Of a DNA stretch of 64,000 nucleotides, positions 8,534 through 18,431 are shown piece by piece (positions within the stretch are counted from its first letter, which is position 1; each line of letters begins with the position of its first letter). The notes beneath the pieces were generated by a model. It did not search any database, was not told the origin of the DNA, and was given only the letters and a program-made list of their open reading frames with translations. The stretch spans positions 1 through 64,000 of the forward strand of contig JARFXQ010000004.1 in NCBI GenBank assembly GCA_029194725.1, in the 5' to 3' direction. The stretch comes from Nitrospira sp. (lineage in GTDB: Bacteria > Nitrospirota > Nitrospiria > Nitrospirales > Nitrospiraceae). The position numbers were made by a program, and so were the translations under genes.

Positions 8534-8537
8534 CCCT
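8524..8537. repeat. Right inverted repeat of the RAYT element
   Basis: CAAGGTCTGACCCT, exact complement of 7611-7624; it contains the RAYT stop codon TGA at 8531-8533. Confidence 0.85.
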
Positions 8538-8712
8538 GAGTCCACTCTTCCTGGATGGTACACAACACGACAGAACTTCTCTCTGAACCGCTTGATCACC
8601 GATGTATCCGGTTTCCCGCAATGGTAGAGAATATCTGGAGTGCCTCCCGCTCAAGCGAAAATCTGGTCCCTCTTATCACGATTTTGGGGGCAGCTGCCTC
8701 GCGATCCCACGC

Positions 8713-10299
8713 TCACGTCGGGTTCCATTCAGAGGCAATGAACCGAAGCTCTCCACGGATGCCCGGAGTTGTACTGCTTTCAAAAGGGATCGGCAATTCG
8801 AGTTTCCCTCCCTTCAACAGGCGCGATGCGACAGGCTTGGTGGCTTCTCCCAGCTTGTCGCTTTGCCAATCATATTTGACGATCCAGTCGTCGCCCTCCG
8901 TCTGAGGCGGGACCATTTCGATGACGGCGGAGTCTCTGAAGAGATAGCCTCCCTCGTAATGCTGATTCAGCCACAACTTCCTTTCGATCTCGTAGTCCGG
9001 AACGCGGACACCCAATGTCAGGCTGTAGGCCAGTGAGGGTCGAGCTTTGTTCACCCGCGCCCGGTTGGCTAGGTAAATCGTTGAGAGATACAGAGGGGCG
9101 CTCCTTTTCTTCTTCGCCGAGGCGGTCCAGTCTTGGTGGCTCAGACAGGCGACCGAATCCTCTTCCGCAACCCGTCGCGTGAGATACCAGAGCTTGCCGC
9201 GGGGTGAGGCCAGGACTTCGAATTGATACAGCGCGTTCACCTCCTTGCCAGCCGCCTCGGCGTTCCGAATCTCTTCCGGCAGCCGAATCTCTTCCACGTC
9301 CACCCAGATATCGACTCGGACGTCGCCGAACAGAAAGCGCACGAGATTCTGGTAGGATTCCTCGCTGTTGACGATACCGAAATAGCCCGAGTGCGATCGG
9401 TAGACGAACGCCTTGGCGCTCGGATCGGACGGCTGACCATTGGCCTTTGAGCCATGGACCGACGCGTTTTCAATTCGTACCAGCCCGTCGCTGCCGTGGC
9501 CAACGAACGTTCGCGAGAGCCCTTGCGCTGCTTCATAGTCGTTCCGATTCGTTCCGATGAGACAGAAGACCTTTTGCGGCGGAAACGCGGTTTCAGGCAG
9601 CCAATCCACGCGCCCGGTGTTCTTGTAGAGAGCCTCTAAACTCAAATACTTGGCCATGCGATCTCGATTGAAGTTGTTCATGTCGTCGAGACTCAGCCAT
9701 TGCGGAACATTGAGACCTGCCACATCGATTCCATTGTGAGGCGTCGCGTAGGTGAAGAATTTATCCACATATTGACGCGCCTTCGGCTTATCAAGCGCCG
9801 GATTCTGCAAGAAGGCTCGGCAGACCAAGCCTCCCATCGAGTGGGCGATCAAGTAACATCGAAACTGTTCGGGCGTGACGTTGTTCTTTGGCTCTTTGCA
9901 CACCAGATCTCGGACTCGCAGTATGAGACTGCTCAAGCCCTTGGCGAATTCTTCGATCGGCGGTGTCTTCCCGGTTCCCAACAGGGTGGATGCCGGGTCG
10001 TAGTACCGATACACGATGATCGACTGCCGTCTGATGCCCCCGATCCAGCCATCATCTACGATGTCCATTCCGTCGGTGAACACATCCGTATAACCGAAAT
10101 CCGATCCCAATCGGACCACGGGCGATTCAAAGATGAATTTTCGGGGTGGTCGCTCTTTCTCAGGGGTGGCGCGAAAGACCGTGGACCCGAGATTGAAGCC
10201 GCAGAATGGATCAGCGGTGGTTTCGTCGATCTCTCCTTTTGTCATGGCATAGCCGCGAACATAAATGATGGGATGCAACGCCGCCTCCTCCGAAGTCAT
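8713..10299 (-). CDS. Lipase/esterase-like alpha/beta hydrolase
   Basis: A 528-residue protein with a PGAP1/lipase-type alpha/beta hydrolase fold. The nucleophile elbow is at Ser154 (CYLIAHSMGGLVCRAFL). FVGHGSDGLV and YRSHSGYFGI are likely sources of the Asp and His of the triad. The last 200 residues are a separate beta-rich part with no name I can give. The ATG at 10299 was chosen because GAGGAGG ends 5 bases upstream; the GTG two codons earlier touches that site. No signal peptide is seen, so a cytoplasmic location is likely. A possible 40-residue hydrophobic reading frame ends just before the start. The substrate cannot be read from the sequence. Confidence 0.8.
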   Translation of the reverse strand: MTSEEAALHPIIYVRGYAMTKGEIDETTADPFCGFNLGSTVFRATPEKERPPRKFIFESPVVRLGSDFGYTDVFTDGMDIVDDGWIGGIRRQSIIVYRYYDPASTLLGTGKTPPIEEFAKGLSSLILRVRDLVCKEPKNNVTPEQFRCYLIAHSMGGLVCRAFLQNPALDKPKARQYVDKFFTYATPHNGIDVAGLNVPQWLSLDDMNNFNRDRMAKYLSLEALYKNTGRVDWLPETAFPPQKVFCLIGTNRNDYEAAQGLSRTFVGHGSDGLVRIENASVHGSKANGQPSDPSAKAFVYRSHSGYFGIVNSEESYQNLVRFLFGDVRVDIWVDVEEIRLPEEIRNAEAAGKEVNALYQFEVLASPRGKLWYLTRRVAEEDSVACLSHQDWTASAKKKRSAPLYLSTIYLANRARVNKARPSLAYSLTLGVRVPDYEIERKLWLNQHYEGGYLFRDSAVIEMVPPQTEGDDWIVKYDWQSDKLGEATKPVASRLLKGGKLELPIPFESSTTPGIRGELRFIASEWNPT

Positions 10300-10630
10300 A
10301 ATCACCTCCTCGATACGTGATGAATGCGATCGACTTCTGATACATCACAGGATTCTGAAATGCTGTCAGGATCATTTGCGCACATGGGCACGATTCCCTG
10401 CCACTGCGCCACGAGGAGGAAGAGCACGAGAAGCAAAGCCAGACCTCGCTACAGGTCGAATTACGTAGGATGGGAGTATGGCACAAGCGTTCCAGAAGGT
10501 GGAAGACAGAATTCTTGATTTTCTATAAAAGTACGCGGCTGGTCTGTGCTGACAGCGGCTGTTTTGGTGAGAGGCTTGGAGGTCGGTCAACGGCCGCACC
10601 TGATCACTATTGGTTTGGCTGACGGCAGCT
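10300..10630. other. Spacer between CHAD gene and hydrolase gene
   Basis: About 330 bases. On the minus strand a short frame (LLLVLFLLVAQWQG onward, about 43 codons, TTG start) ends in the AGGAGGTGA that also contains the hydrolase ribosome-binding site. It looks like a tiny exported peptide but is too short to call. Nothing else is recognisable. Confidence 0.4.
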
Positions 10631-12118
10631 TCACTCCCACGCCTTCTTCCCTCGCTTCAGCAACCTCTTGAGCAGCGGTTTCATGTCCTTGCGGATGGTG
10701 TCTCGTCGGTGACGCTGCCGCTCGGCCATGCGTCCGGCGAGAAATCCAGCACGGACGCTGGTCGAGTACTTCAGAAACTGTCGAATGTGACGTTCCGCTT
10801 GGATCGCATCCTGATGGATGCCCAGTAGATCCTGGACTGCGCGCGCAGACTTGATAAACCGGCTGGCTGGTTTGTCCAACGAGCTGCACGCGAGTTCCGT
10901 CGCATAGCGGGCGCGTTTAGCCTTGATACGGATCTTATGAAGGCGGGTGTCTGATGGCGAAGGACCCAGGCGGCCGATCGCTTTGCGCAGTCTCTTGAAT
11001 TCTCGCTTGGCGAGCTGGCGGATGGTCAGCGAAGACTCCACGATCGAGGAGGGGGCCTGCGCCGCTTGCTGCAGCCGCCGGATGAGTTCGAAGTATCGAG
11101 CGCTCGTGAGTTCGCTGAGGACCAGCTTCTGAACGGCCGCTCGTTGAGTGCGCAGATGGGAGATAAACTGTGCCAACAACTTGCGATCTCCCTCCCCCAT
11201 ATCGGCAGATTCCTCAGTGAAATAGGCAATCTGGACGTCGAAATCGCGGGCTGGTCCCAACAACTCGCTCAGCCACTTGAGCTCCTGTTGCAGTGACGTC
11301 ATCCATGCAGGGAGGAGGAGCGGTCGAGCTGTGCGGAGCACCGTGCGCAGGCGTCTGGTCGCGACACGCATTTGATGCAGGCTCTCAGGCTCGGTTCCGA
11401 GCCTTGTGCCCGGATCATGAGCGAGGAGCCATCCGAGGTGTTGAGAGAGTGCCCACTTTATGTATTCGACCACCGGCGCATCCGGTTGAGGCCGCGCGGG
11501 TGGCATGGGAGCTGCGAGGGAGAGGGCGCGAAATAACTTGGGTCTTCCGTCGTGATCGAACGCCCCCGCTTCACGCAGCTGCCGTTCGAGGGAACGGAGG
11601 GAAGCATCGCCGCCCCGCCGTTGTTCGATTTCAAGTTCGTGAAAGCGCTGGGTGGTGCGGTCGTTCTTGTCGACTGACACCGTGTCTAGCGCGATTTCCG
11701 CGACGGGTACTCGGCCATGACGCACCAGGAAGCCCCTTCTCCATACGCGCATCGTCACGACCGGCATCAGTTTCCGATGTCCGAGATGGAGAATCAGTAA
11801 GTCGCGGAGCGAGGCCGGGGGAACGGTCTCGCCGTCGATCACCGCTATCTCCTGCCGATCATTGCCCAACGGAAGTTTCAGCTGCCAAGACTTTTTCCCC
11901 CGTTCCATTCTGTGACGAAGAGTAATCCACGCATGGGCCAAGTCGTAGGCGGCCGTGTCGTAATAGGTGGATATCAACTGCCGCAGTGGGAGCGGCGTGC
12001 CGGGAAGCCGAGGCATGCGAAAACCGGGAGCAACAGCCAGCTTGAGTTCATGATCGGTCTGCGATGAAATCGAACCGGAGCGGTTAAGAAGCGAGAAATG
12101 GGTGTCCGACTGAGTCAT
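10631..12118 (-). CDS. CYTH-CHAD domain protein
   Basis: A 495-residue protein. An N-terminal CYTH (triphosphate tunnel) domain covers about residues 20-215 (HELKLAV, ISTYYDT, LKLPLG, EIALDTVSV, FHELEIE), and a C-terminal CHAD helical domain covers about 240-490, rich in His, Arg and Lys (LHQMRVATRRLRTVLR then HKIRIKAKRARYATE). CHAD domains bind inorganic polyphosphate, and CYTH domains act on or bind triphosphates, so a role in polyphosphate metabolism or at polyphosphate granules is likely. The CYTH signature is HELKL rather than the common ExExK. The ATG start has GAGGA 9 bases upstream. It is a single gene with its own spacers on both sides. Confidence 0.9.
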   Translation of the reverse strand: MTQSDTHFSLLNRSGSISSQTDHELKLAVAPGFRMPRLPGTPLPLRQLISTYYDTAAYDLAHAWITLRHRMERGKKSWQLKLPLGNDRQEIAVIDGETVPPASLRDLLILHLGHRKLMPVVTMRVWRRGFLVRHGRVPVAEIALDTVSVDKNDRTTQRFHELEIEQRRGGDASLRSLERQLREAGAFDHDGRPKLFRALSLAAPMPPARPQPDAPVVEYIKWALSQHLGWLLAHDPGTRLGTEPESLHQMRVATRRLRTVLRTARPLLLPAWMTSLQQELKWLSELLGPARDFDVQIAYFTEESADMGEGDRKLLAQFISHLRTQRAAVQKLVLSELTSARYFELIRRLQQAAQAPSSIVESSLTIRQLAKREFKRLRKAIGRLGPSPSDTRLHKIRIKAKRARYATELACSSLDKPASRFIKSARAVQDLLGIHQDAIQAERHIRQFLKYSTSVRAGFLAGRMAERQRHRRDTIRKDMKPLLKRLLKRGKKAWE

Positions 12119-12255
12119 CGTGGAATCCTCATGGCAGAGCCGACCCATCCTATGAGTGTCAACGCAGCGGAGAGGGAAATGCAAGTCAGGGGGGTGGTCA
12201 GGGAATACGCCGGCCGTTCGCCCATGCAACTGCCGACATGGAGGCGAGGGTAAGG

Positions 12256-12277
12256 GCTGCCTAGCTTCGTAGGCAGC
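12256..12277 (-). terminator. Hairpin after the CBS-domain gene
   Basis: GCTGCCTA pairs perfectly with TAGGCAGC (8 bp, 6-base loop), 21 bases past the CBS-gene stop. No U-run follows, so termination efficiency is uncertain. Confidence 0.5.
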
Positions 12278-12298
12278 GACTCAAGCAAAGTACGGTTG

Positions 12299-12682
12299 CT
12301 AAAAGTCGTCGAGGGATACCGGTCGAAGAAAGTCTCGAACCGACACCAGTCCGATGAATGCACCCTCTTTGGTCACGCCAAGGTGGAGCGTGCGATGCTT
12401 ATCCATAAGATCGGCGGCTTCCGTCAACGGCCGCCGCTCTTCAATGCCTGGCACAGGACTGCTCATAATATCCTCCACCGGCACAAAGTTGGACCCTTTC
12501 TCGACTCCCACGAATTTCCTGACAACATCCGATTCCGTGAGGATGCCGACGATCCGCGCTTGGCGGCTTACCAACACACTTTCGACGTTGCAGGCTTTCA
12601 TTAATTTCGCCGCTTCGACGACCGACGTGCCTGCATCCACCGTCACTGGTTCCTTCTGCATCAAGGTGCCGACTGTGACCAT
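12299..12682 (-). CDS. CBS-pair domain protein
   Basis: A 127-residue protein made of two CBS motifs (about residues 5-60 and 70-125: TLMQKEPVTVDAGTSVVEAA, then IVGILTESDVVRKFVG, DIMSSPVPGIEERRPLTEA, and GAFIGLVSVRDFLRP). CBS pairs bind adenine nucleotides and sense energy charge; stand-alone proteins like this usually regulate a partner. The start at the second ATG has AAGGAGGA 6 bases upstream, which excludes the longer frame. It lies between the CHAD and RMD1 genes on the same strand but with long gaps, so it is probably transcribed alone. Confidence 0.9.
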   Translation of the reverse strand: MVTVGTLMQKEPVTVDAGTSVVEAAKLMKACNVESVLVSRQARIVGILTESDVVRKFVGVEKGSNFVPVEDIMSSPVPGIEERRPLTEAADLMDKHRTLHLGVTKEGAFIGLVSVRDFLRPVSLDDF

Positions 12683-12888
12683 ACTGATCCTCCTTCTTGT
12701 TATGTGTGATTTGATATCCAGCCTATCGCGGATATATTGCATCGGGGTTAGAGGGGCGTTACAAAACGGTAAAATCTCAAGGCAGGAGGAGGATTATCTT
12801 GCGCGGGCTTAGTGATCTCGTGCTTGTGCTCACTCGAATGCTTTCCATCCGCTCCCGAGATGCCGCGTGAAGAAAGGACAGGGAACGC

Positions 12889-13992
12889 TCAGCGACCGAC
12901 CCCTATCGGGAAAAACGGAAGGACGATGGAAAGCGTGATCAAAATGATGATAATCCACTCAAGCACTTCCATCCGTCTGGTGCCGGCACGATCCGTCATC
13001 TTGCCGTAAATACTTTCCAAAGTCTGAAGTTTGCGCAGAATGCTCGCGTCCCAGGCCTCCAAGTGAAAGCGCTGCGAGGCCAAGCGATAGACCCGCGCAA
13101 GATACTGGTCACCCAGCAGCTTTAAGGTGTTGGTGACGCGTTCAAAAATCAAAGCGCTGTCGACCTGAAGCTGCGCAATGTGCGTCATATCCTTTTCATG
13201 AGAGCCCGGCAGCCACAGGAAACGAAGTTTTCGAGACAAGGCTTCGTAGCCTTCGTCCAGTGCCCGATCGAGCTGCTCGTCGAGTATTCGCATCTCCAGC
13301 AACTCGACGTTGGCGAATTCTAGCACCGCCCGGACGTCGTCCATCTCCTTGCCGAACAATACCGCTGAATGCCAATCGATGATCGCAGCATCCTCTTGAC
13401 CGAACGAGATGCGGCAAGAAACTGCGTCCGTCACTTCTTGCTCAGAAAACGGGGCGCGCTCTGCGCGCAAAATATGAGCCAAGTCGGTTTCATTGCTCGT
13501 CCATAACGGCGGCACCGCCGGCATATGAGACTCAATCGAGAAAATAATGTAATCTTCCACCTCCTGCGCAATGGACGGACGCTCGACGGCGGGGCCCAAC
13601 ACTTGGAGCAGCTGTTCCACGCGGGCGCGTGAATCGGACAAAAGTTGTTCATGCTCGTAGAGCGACTCGCTCAGATCGAGTAACCGATCGAACGGTCCGT
13701 CGATCGGGAAGCGATAGGTGATGGTCACAGCCCCGAAGTCATACACCATCGCTTCGACTGTCGGACTGGTCTGGTACCGACAGACGTCGAACACGGTTCC
13801 TTCCTGAACGAGTCGCAGAGGAGCTGGTCGATACTCGAAGTACTGAGGGGCCCTGGTCTTATGGCGGAGGCGCCCTCGCTCCGTTCCGGCAACAATCCCC
13901 CGCTCCGCATCAGTCAGGTCTATGGAGAGGCCGACATCGTATGCGAAAAGGGTGAAACAGGTCCCTTTGGTGATGTTGGTATGTTCCGGCAT
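12889..13992 (-). CDS. RMD1/DUF155-family membrane protein
   Basis: A 367-residue protein of the RMD1/YagE (DUF155) family. It has an N-terminal beta-rich region, then VEAMVYDFGAVTITYRFPID, a helical middle with LDRALDEGYEALSRKLRFLW, and one C-terminal membrane helix (LEWIIIILITLSIVLPFF). Most of it would face the cytoplasm, anchored at the C-terminus. Eukaryotic relatives act in mitochondrial translation organisation; the bacterial role is not settled. The ATG at 13992 was preferred; a GTG five codons earlier (14007) is an alternative, and neither has a strong ribosome-binding site. Confidence 0.8.
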   Translation of the reverse strand: MPEHTNITKGTCFTLFAYDVGLSIDLTDAERGIVAGTERGRLRHKTRAPQYFEYRPAPLRLVQEGTVFDVCRYQTSPTVEAMVYDFGAVTITYRFPIDGPFDRLLDLSESLYEHEQLLSDSRARVEQLLQVLGPAVERPSIAQEVEDYIIFSIESHMPAVPPLWTSNETDLAHILRAERAPFSEQEVTDAVSCRISFGQEDAAIIDWHSAVLFGKEMDDVRAVLEFANVELLEMRILDEQLDRALDEGYEALSRKLRFLWLPGSHEKDMTHIAQLQVDSALIFERVTNTLKLLGDQYLARVYRLASQRFHLEAWDASILRKLQTLESIYGKMTDRAGTRRMEVLEWIIIILITLSIVLPFFPIGVGR

Positions 13993-14368
13993 GGCGATTC
14001 CGCGCACGCCATCATTCTAACAGGTTCACATCAGGCGAGATTGTCCCGAGAACATCTTCAAGCTGTTGCGTCCTATGGCATGCCATAAGCTGGCCTGACA
14101 CGGGGGCTCGCCGGGGGACACAACACTTCTTGCGCCGTCCAGCACGCCACTGCCGAGGTTGTGAATCATCGCCTTACCCCTGAAAGGACATAGAAATTAG
14201 GTTCGCCAAATAGGGGCTGCGGTACTATCATGCGATGTTGTTGTGCATGACATGCTCGGACCGACATGAAGTCCATCGTTGCCAACAGCAGTCCTTGCCG
14301 ACATGGTTGATCATCCCGGCATGTCTGATGCGACGGATCGGTACCGGCTGAAACAAGCACGGTAGGTT
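13993..14368. other. Divergent spacer before the porin gene
   Basis: About 375 bases between the RMD1 gene (minus) and the porin gene (plus). It must hold both promoters. I see no unambiguous -35/-10 pair, no RNA gene, and only a short palindrome (GGCATGCC near 14078). Confidence 0.4.
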
Positions 14369-15682
14369 ATGCACGATACAAGTTCTGACTCGGTTGTCTA
14401 TTTTCGGTTGCCCATATTACGTCGCTGTCCAGCTGTCATCCTAATCATCCTGCTCCTCATGTGGGGGATTACGCTTCATGAGGCGCGAGCCGATACAGCG
14501 GAGAGCAAGGAGGACGAAAAGCTGGAACACGTTGCCCTCCGGCATAAGGGCACGTCAAGAGCTGTGATGAAGCGCCTGCTCTCGGAAGACTGGGGATTGC
14601 GGTTGTACGGATATCTCGAGGGCTCCTACACGCAGAATTTTAATAATCCGTCCAATAACATCAATGAGCTTCGTATCTTCGACGTAAATTCGAACCAGTT
14701 TCGGCCGAATCTCGCGCAGTTCGTGTTGGAGAAGGAAGCCAAAGCCGGTGGAAATTGGAAAGATCGCGCTGGGTTTCGCGTGAAGTTCAATGCCGGCCGT
14801 GATTCTGATTTCATTGGTGGCGTCGGGCTCAGCACCTGGGCCGATTTCCAGGAATTCTATGTGCAGTATGTGGCGCCGGTTGGGAAGGGACTCACCATCC
14901 AACTCGGGCAGTTCAATACCTTGATCGGCTATGAAGCCGTGGAAAGTCCGCACAATCCCAATTATTCGAGATCGTGGCTCTTCGGCCTCGGCCAGCCGTT
15001 TACGACTCGAGGAGGGCGGCTGTCATATGACATCACGGAACGGATCTCGCTGTCGGTCGGGGTGATCGGCTACATCAACTCGGCGCGAGGAAACAGCCAA
15101 CATGACTCATTGATGGAATCAGCTCTGACCATCACTCCGTTTGAGCGGGTCAAACTGACAATGTACGGCTTGGCCGGGCCGCGACCGGGAATGAGCGGGA
15201 CGCCCGGCGGGGATCTGCTCTTGCTCGGTGGGTTTGCCAGCTTCCAGGCGACGGACCAGACTTCGTTCGTCATCGAGTCTTACTATGCGAATCAGGCGAA
15301 CAGCAGCAGGATCAGTCAGGCAGGCAATGCGCGGTGGAACGGAGTGGCTGGCTATGTGATCCATGATTTCACCCGGCAATGGGGACTGCGGCTTCGCGCG
15401 GAACTGTTCGAGGATGCCGGCGGATTTGTAACCTGCGAAGGAACGACGGCTTACCAGCCGAGAGCCAACGTCTGCTTCGGGGCCACCTCGACGTCACAAG
15501 CGCCGCCCGTCGCTCAAACCCTATGGGAAGTCACCTCGACATTACAATACAAGCCGTTCAAATCCCTCATCACCCGGCTGGAATATCGGTACGACAAGTC
15601 CAACCAGAATGTGTTTCAAGTCGGCTCACGCGCGACCAGCTATCAATCGACGCTGTCATTGGAGGTTATCTATCTGTTCTGA
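14369..15682 (+). CDS. Outer-membrane beta-barrel porin next to the urease locus
   Basis: A 437-residue protein with a signal-anchor-like N-terminus (AVILIILLLMWGITLHEARA, cleavage near residue 42), followed by alternating amphipathic strands and a C-terminal Phe (LEVIYLF), the outer-membrane assembly signal. It resembles the BBP2-type porin family (RLYGYLEGSYTQNFNNP, FTTRGGRLSYD, VEYRYD-like LEYRYDKSNQN). Its position suggests it admits urea or short amides to the periplasm; relatives called fmdC occur at Nitrospira urea loci. It converges on the urea channel gene with a 13-bp overlap (15670-15682), so both stops lie in shared DNA. The substrate is inferred from context only. Confidence 0.82.
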   Translation: MHDTSSDSVVYFRLPILRRCPAVILIILLLMWGITLHEARADTAESKEDEKLEHVALRHKGTSRAVMKRLLSEDWGLRLYGYLEGSYTQNFNNPSNNINELRIFDVNSNQFRPNLAQFVLEKEAKAGGNWKDRAGFRVKFNAGRDSDFIGGVGLSTWADFQEFYVQYVAPVGKGLTIQLGQFNTLIGYEAVESPHNPNYSRSWLFGLGQPFTTRGGRLSYDITERISLSVGVIGYINSARGNSQHDSLMESALTITPFERVKLTMYGLAGPRPGMSGTPGGDLLLLGGFASFQATDQTSFVIESYYANQANSSRISQAGNARWNGVAGYVIHDFTRQWGLRLRAELFEDAGGFVTCEGTTAYQPRANVCFGATSTSQAPPVAQTLWEVTSTLQYKPFKSLITRLEYRYDKSNQNVFQVGSRATSYQSTLSLEVIYLF

Positions 15683-16716
15683 GCAGACCGATATCGCTTA
15701 AGATTCTCCTCCGGCGTCGTCGCATCGGCCGGCGCCACAGGAATCAGGGAAGGGAAGCCGATCTTTGCCAGGAGCATCAACCATGTGACAAACACAAAGG
15801 CGGAGGTCAGGACCGGCATCCCCGACGGTTCCAGGAAAATACCCAGCGAAGCCCAGACCCGTGCCGTAACCAGCACGCCGATCACCGTATAGATGAAGCC
15901 GGGGAGGTTCAACACAAAAAACGTGCCGCCCAGGGCCATCGCTGTCAGCGCTGCATTATACCCGAACAAGCCGTCCCGGATGGCCGCGTCATGTGCTCCA
16001 TAGAATACGGCGGTCGCAACAGCCAGTGTCGATCCCATGAGTGCCATGGCCGCACCGATTCGCGTATTGATCGCAATGCCGATCAGGATTACGATCCCGG
16101 TGACCCAATTGTCCTGGAAGAAGATTTCCGCGATGCCCATGCTGATGCCGTGAAACCAGGTGATCCAGGTGTAGTCCGGCCTTGGTCCGGTGAAGTCAGA
16201 GGGTGATGTCGGCTTGAGCGCGTTGGAGACGTCGATAGTCGTAAACTGCAACAAGGCGGCCAGAACGAACCAGGTAGCCAACACAAACGGCATGGTGAGC
16301 CCTGGGACTTTGTGGGGGCCCAAGAGAGCGCCGAACGCCGGCGTGATGATCGAGGCGAAGGCGGCGCACAGGACGATGTAGAGCCACAGGTACCCATTGG
16401 GGGGATTGGCGGTCGTGAAGTTCGGACTGGTGTAGGCCACCAACGCAATGGCGATCAAGGCTCCGTTGAACCCGAACAGACCATCCTTGATCATCCCCTT
16501 GTCGGCTTTAAACAAGAGAGCCGTCAGAGTGCTGATGATGGTTCCGACCAGGCAGGCGATGCCGTAGATCCAGGAGTTGTAAAAGATCGCTCCGAGAATC
16601 ACGGCACCGGAGATCGGATTGTTCTGAAACACCACCTGCCCGATCCCGCGCAAGGTCCAATCGATGATTCCGACTATCGGATGGTCTCTGAAGCGATCCT
16701 TCTGCAAAACGGTCAT
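15670..16716 (-). CDS. Urea channel (UT/Yut family)
   Basis: A 348-residue polytopic protein with about ten membrane helices in two homologous halves. The repeat is visible as KDGLFGFNGALIAIALVAY and RDGLFGYNAALTAMALGGT, and as GLTMPFVLATWF and MPVLTSAFVFVTW. The family lets urea pass the inner membrane by facilitated diffusion. The ATG has GGAGG 9 bases upstream. It is the last gene of the urease operon, 149 bases after ureD, which together with the porin makes a complete path from medium to enzyme. It is distinct from the ATP-driven urtABCDE system, which is not in this window. Confidence 0.92.
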   Translation of the reverse strand: MTVLQKDRFRDHPIVGIIDWTLRGIGQVVFQNNPISGAVILGAIFYNSWIYGIACLVGTIISTLTALLFKADKGMIKDGLFGFNGALIAIALVAYTSPNFTTANPPNGYLWLYIVLCAAFASIITPAFGALLGPHKVPGLTMPFVLATWFVLAALLQFTTIDVSNALKPTSPSDFTGPRPDYTWITWFHGISMGIAEIFFQDNWVTGIVILIGIAINTRIGAAMALMGSTLAVATAVFYGAHDAAIRDGLFGYNAALTAMALGGTFFVLNLPGFIYTVIGVLVTARVWASLGIFLEPSGMPVLTSAFVFVTWLMLLAKIGFPSLIPVAPADATTPEENLKRYRSAQNR

Positions 16717-16865
16717 TTCATGCCCTCCAGGACAGAGCGTATTCTGGTTCTTCAGAACTGACGTGCGACAGCCGGATGAAACTCAACGGCGGACACCGGC
16801 AAGGCATCGTGCGCCGACAGCATTCCCTTCCCGAGGGCCCGGCGTTCCTGCCACGAGGGGAGCAG

Positions 16866-17780
16866 TCAGCGCCACAAGAATTCGGAACGTACTGTTGCTC
16901 CGGTCACGGTTTTGCGGACGATGGACCAAAAGTCTCTGACCTTGGCCCGGACCGGTTCGGATTCTTGGCCGAGCACTTTGAACATCAACCCGGCGTCGTT
17001 GGGTAGTCGCGACGCACCTGCGGCCCATTGTTCCTCCAAGTTCACCACGGCAGAGACCTGACTGAAGATCTTGTCCGTATGGTGCCGGGGCGCGAGCAAC
17101 AGGACGTTGGCAAACACGTCGTACATGCCCATGACTCCCACCTGCCGAACGTTGTGCACGTGTGGCTCGATGACAAACTTCTCCGTGAACAACTCGGCGC
17201 CATCGGTTCGCTGGGCCCGCACGGTGGAAGAATAGACATCGTATTGAAAAAGCTCTCCCTCGCCGTGATGCTTGCGCCCTCCCATGATGATCTCCGAATA
17301 GAGCAGGGTGGCAGTGGAGTGCACACGAATGTGCGTGGCGGTGACGAAGCGGGCATGCGCATGGGGAATGACCGGATCCGGAAGGTACTCCATGTAAGCG
17401 TTCTCACCCAACACGATGCTCTGGGTTTGAGCCGCATAGTTGGCATCCATCGAATGAATCTTGGTGGCGGCCTGCGTCGTGACGTGGGCGCGCGTATCGG
17501 GAGCGAGATCGATTTCAATGTTGAACCGGTCGCCCTGCAGAATGCAGCCGGTGGTTGTGATGATGAACACACAAGGCAGGTCGGGCAACGCCTCGTCCCA
17601 GTACAGCGCCTGCTGAACCAATAGTGGGGCGCGGCGATCCAGATGCGCCAGCACGGTGCGGTCCCCGCGCCGCTCAAAACCGAGACGCAGGAACGCATCC
17701 TTACCCACGACACCGCTGGGCAGCTGCCGGGGCTCATCCTGAAATGAAACAAGTTCAGGCAGCTGATGAAAAGTGGTCAT
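16866..17780 (-). CDS. ureD: Urease accessory protein UreD
   Basis: A 304-residue UreD/UreH-family protein ([51 protein letters not shown] and [17 protein letters not shown] are hallmark stretches). It forms the UreD-UreF-UreG chaperone complex that inserts nickel and CO2 into apo-urease. The ATG at 17780 overlaps the ureG stop by 4 bases, which fixes the start over the longer frame and implies coupled translation. Having ureD last rather than first in the operon is a known variant. Confidence 0.95.
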   Translation of the reverse strand: MTTFHQLPELVSFQDEPRQLPSGVVGKDAFLRLGFERRGDRTVLAHLDRRAPLLVQQALYWDEALPDLPCVFIITTTGCILQGDRFNIEIDLAPDTRAHVTTQAATKIHSMDANYAAQTQSIVLGENAYMEYLPDPVIPHAHARFVTATHIRVHSTATLLYSEIIMGGRKHHGEGELFQYDVYSSTVRAQRTDGAELFTEKFVIEPHVHNVRQVGVMGMYDVFANVLLLAPRHHTDKIFSQVSAVVNLEEQWAAGASRLPNDAGLMFKVLGQESEPVRAKVRDFWSIVRKTVTGATVRSEFLWR

Positions 17781-18415
17781 GCGGGCGTCTTGTCGAGTTT
17801 GAGGTCGAACAGCACGTTCTGCTTGATGAGCGTGACCAGGTCCGCAATGCCTTCCCCGGTCTTGCAATTGGTGAAGACAAAGGGTTTGTCCCCACGCATC
17901 ATTTTAGAATCCTTATCCATCACCTCCAGGCTCGCGCCCACGTATGGAGCGAGGTCGGTCTTGTTGATGACCAAGATGTCCGACTGGGTAATGCCTGGGC
18001 CGTTTTTCCGCGGAATCTTGTCGCCCGCGGCGACATCAATCACATAGATGAAGAAATCGACCAGCGCAGGGCTGAAGGTCAGGGTGAGGTTATCGCCGCC
18101 GCTCTCGATGAGCACGAAATCGCTGTCGGGGAACCGGGATTCCATATCTTCCACTGCAGCGAGATTCATGCTCGGGTCTTCGCGCACGGCTGTGTGCGGA
18201 CAGGCCCCGGTTTCCACCCCGATGATCCGCTCCTCGAGCAGAATGCCTTTCAAGGTGCGCTGGACGTGCCTGGCGTCTTCCATGGTGACGATGTCGTTCG
18301 TGATAATGAGGATCTTGACACCCATCTTGACGAAGATGGGCGTCATGGCCTCAATAATGGCGGTTTTGCCGGAGCCGACCGGGCCGCCCACGCCGATTCG
18401 TGTGATTTTCTTCAT
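17777..18415 (-). CDS. ureG: Urease accessory GTPase UreG
   Basis: A 212-residue SIMIBI GTPase. The P-loop is GGPVGSGKT at 10-18, the nickel-binding Cys-Pro-His at 72-74 ([12 protein letters not shown]), then [13 protein letters not shown] and the guanine motif NKTD. GTP hydrolysis drives nickel delivery from UreE to the urease active site through UreF and UreD. Length and motifs are standard. It begins 16 bases after ureF ends and overlaps ureD by 4 bases. Confidence 0.97.
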   Translation of the reverse strand: MKKITRIGVGGPVGSGKTAIIEAMTPIFVKMGVKILIITNDIVTMEDARHVQRTLKGILLEERIIGVETGACPHTAVREDPSMNLAAVEDMESRFPDSDFVLIESGGDNLTLTFSPALVDFFIYVIDVAAGDKIPRKNGPGITQSDILVINKTDLAPYVGASLEVMDKDSKMMRGDKPFVFTNCKTGEGIADLVTLIKQNVLFDLKLDKTPA

Positions 18416-18431
18416 GCAGTGCCCCGGTGAG

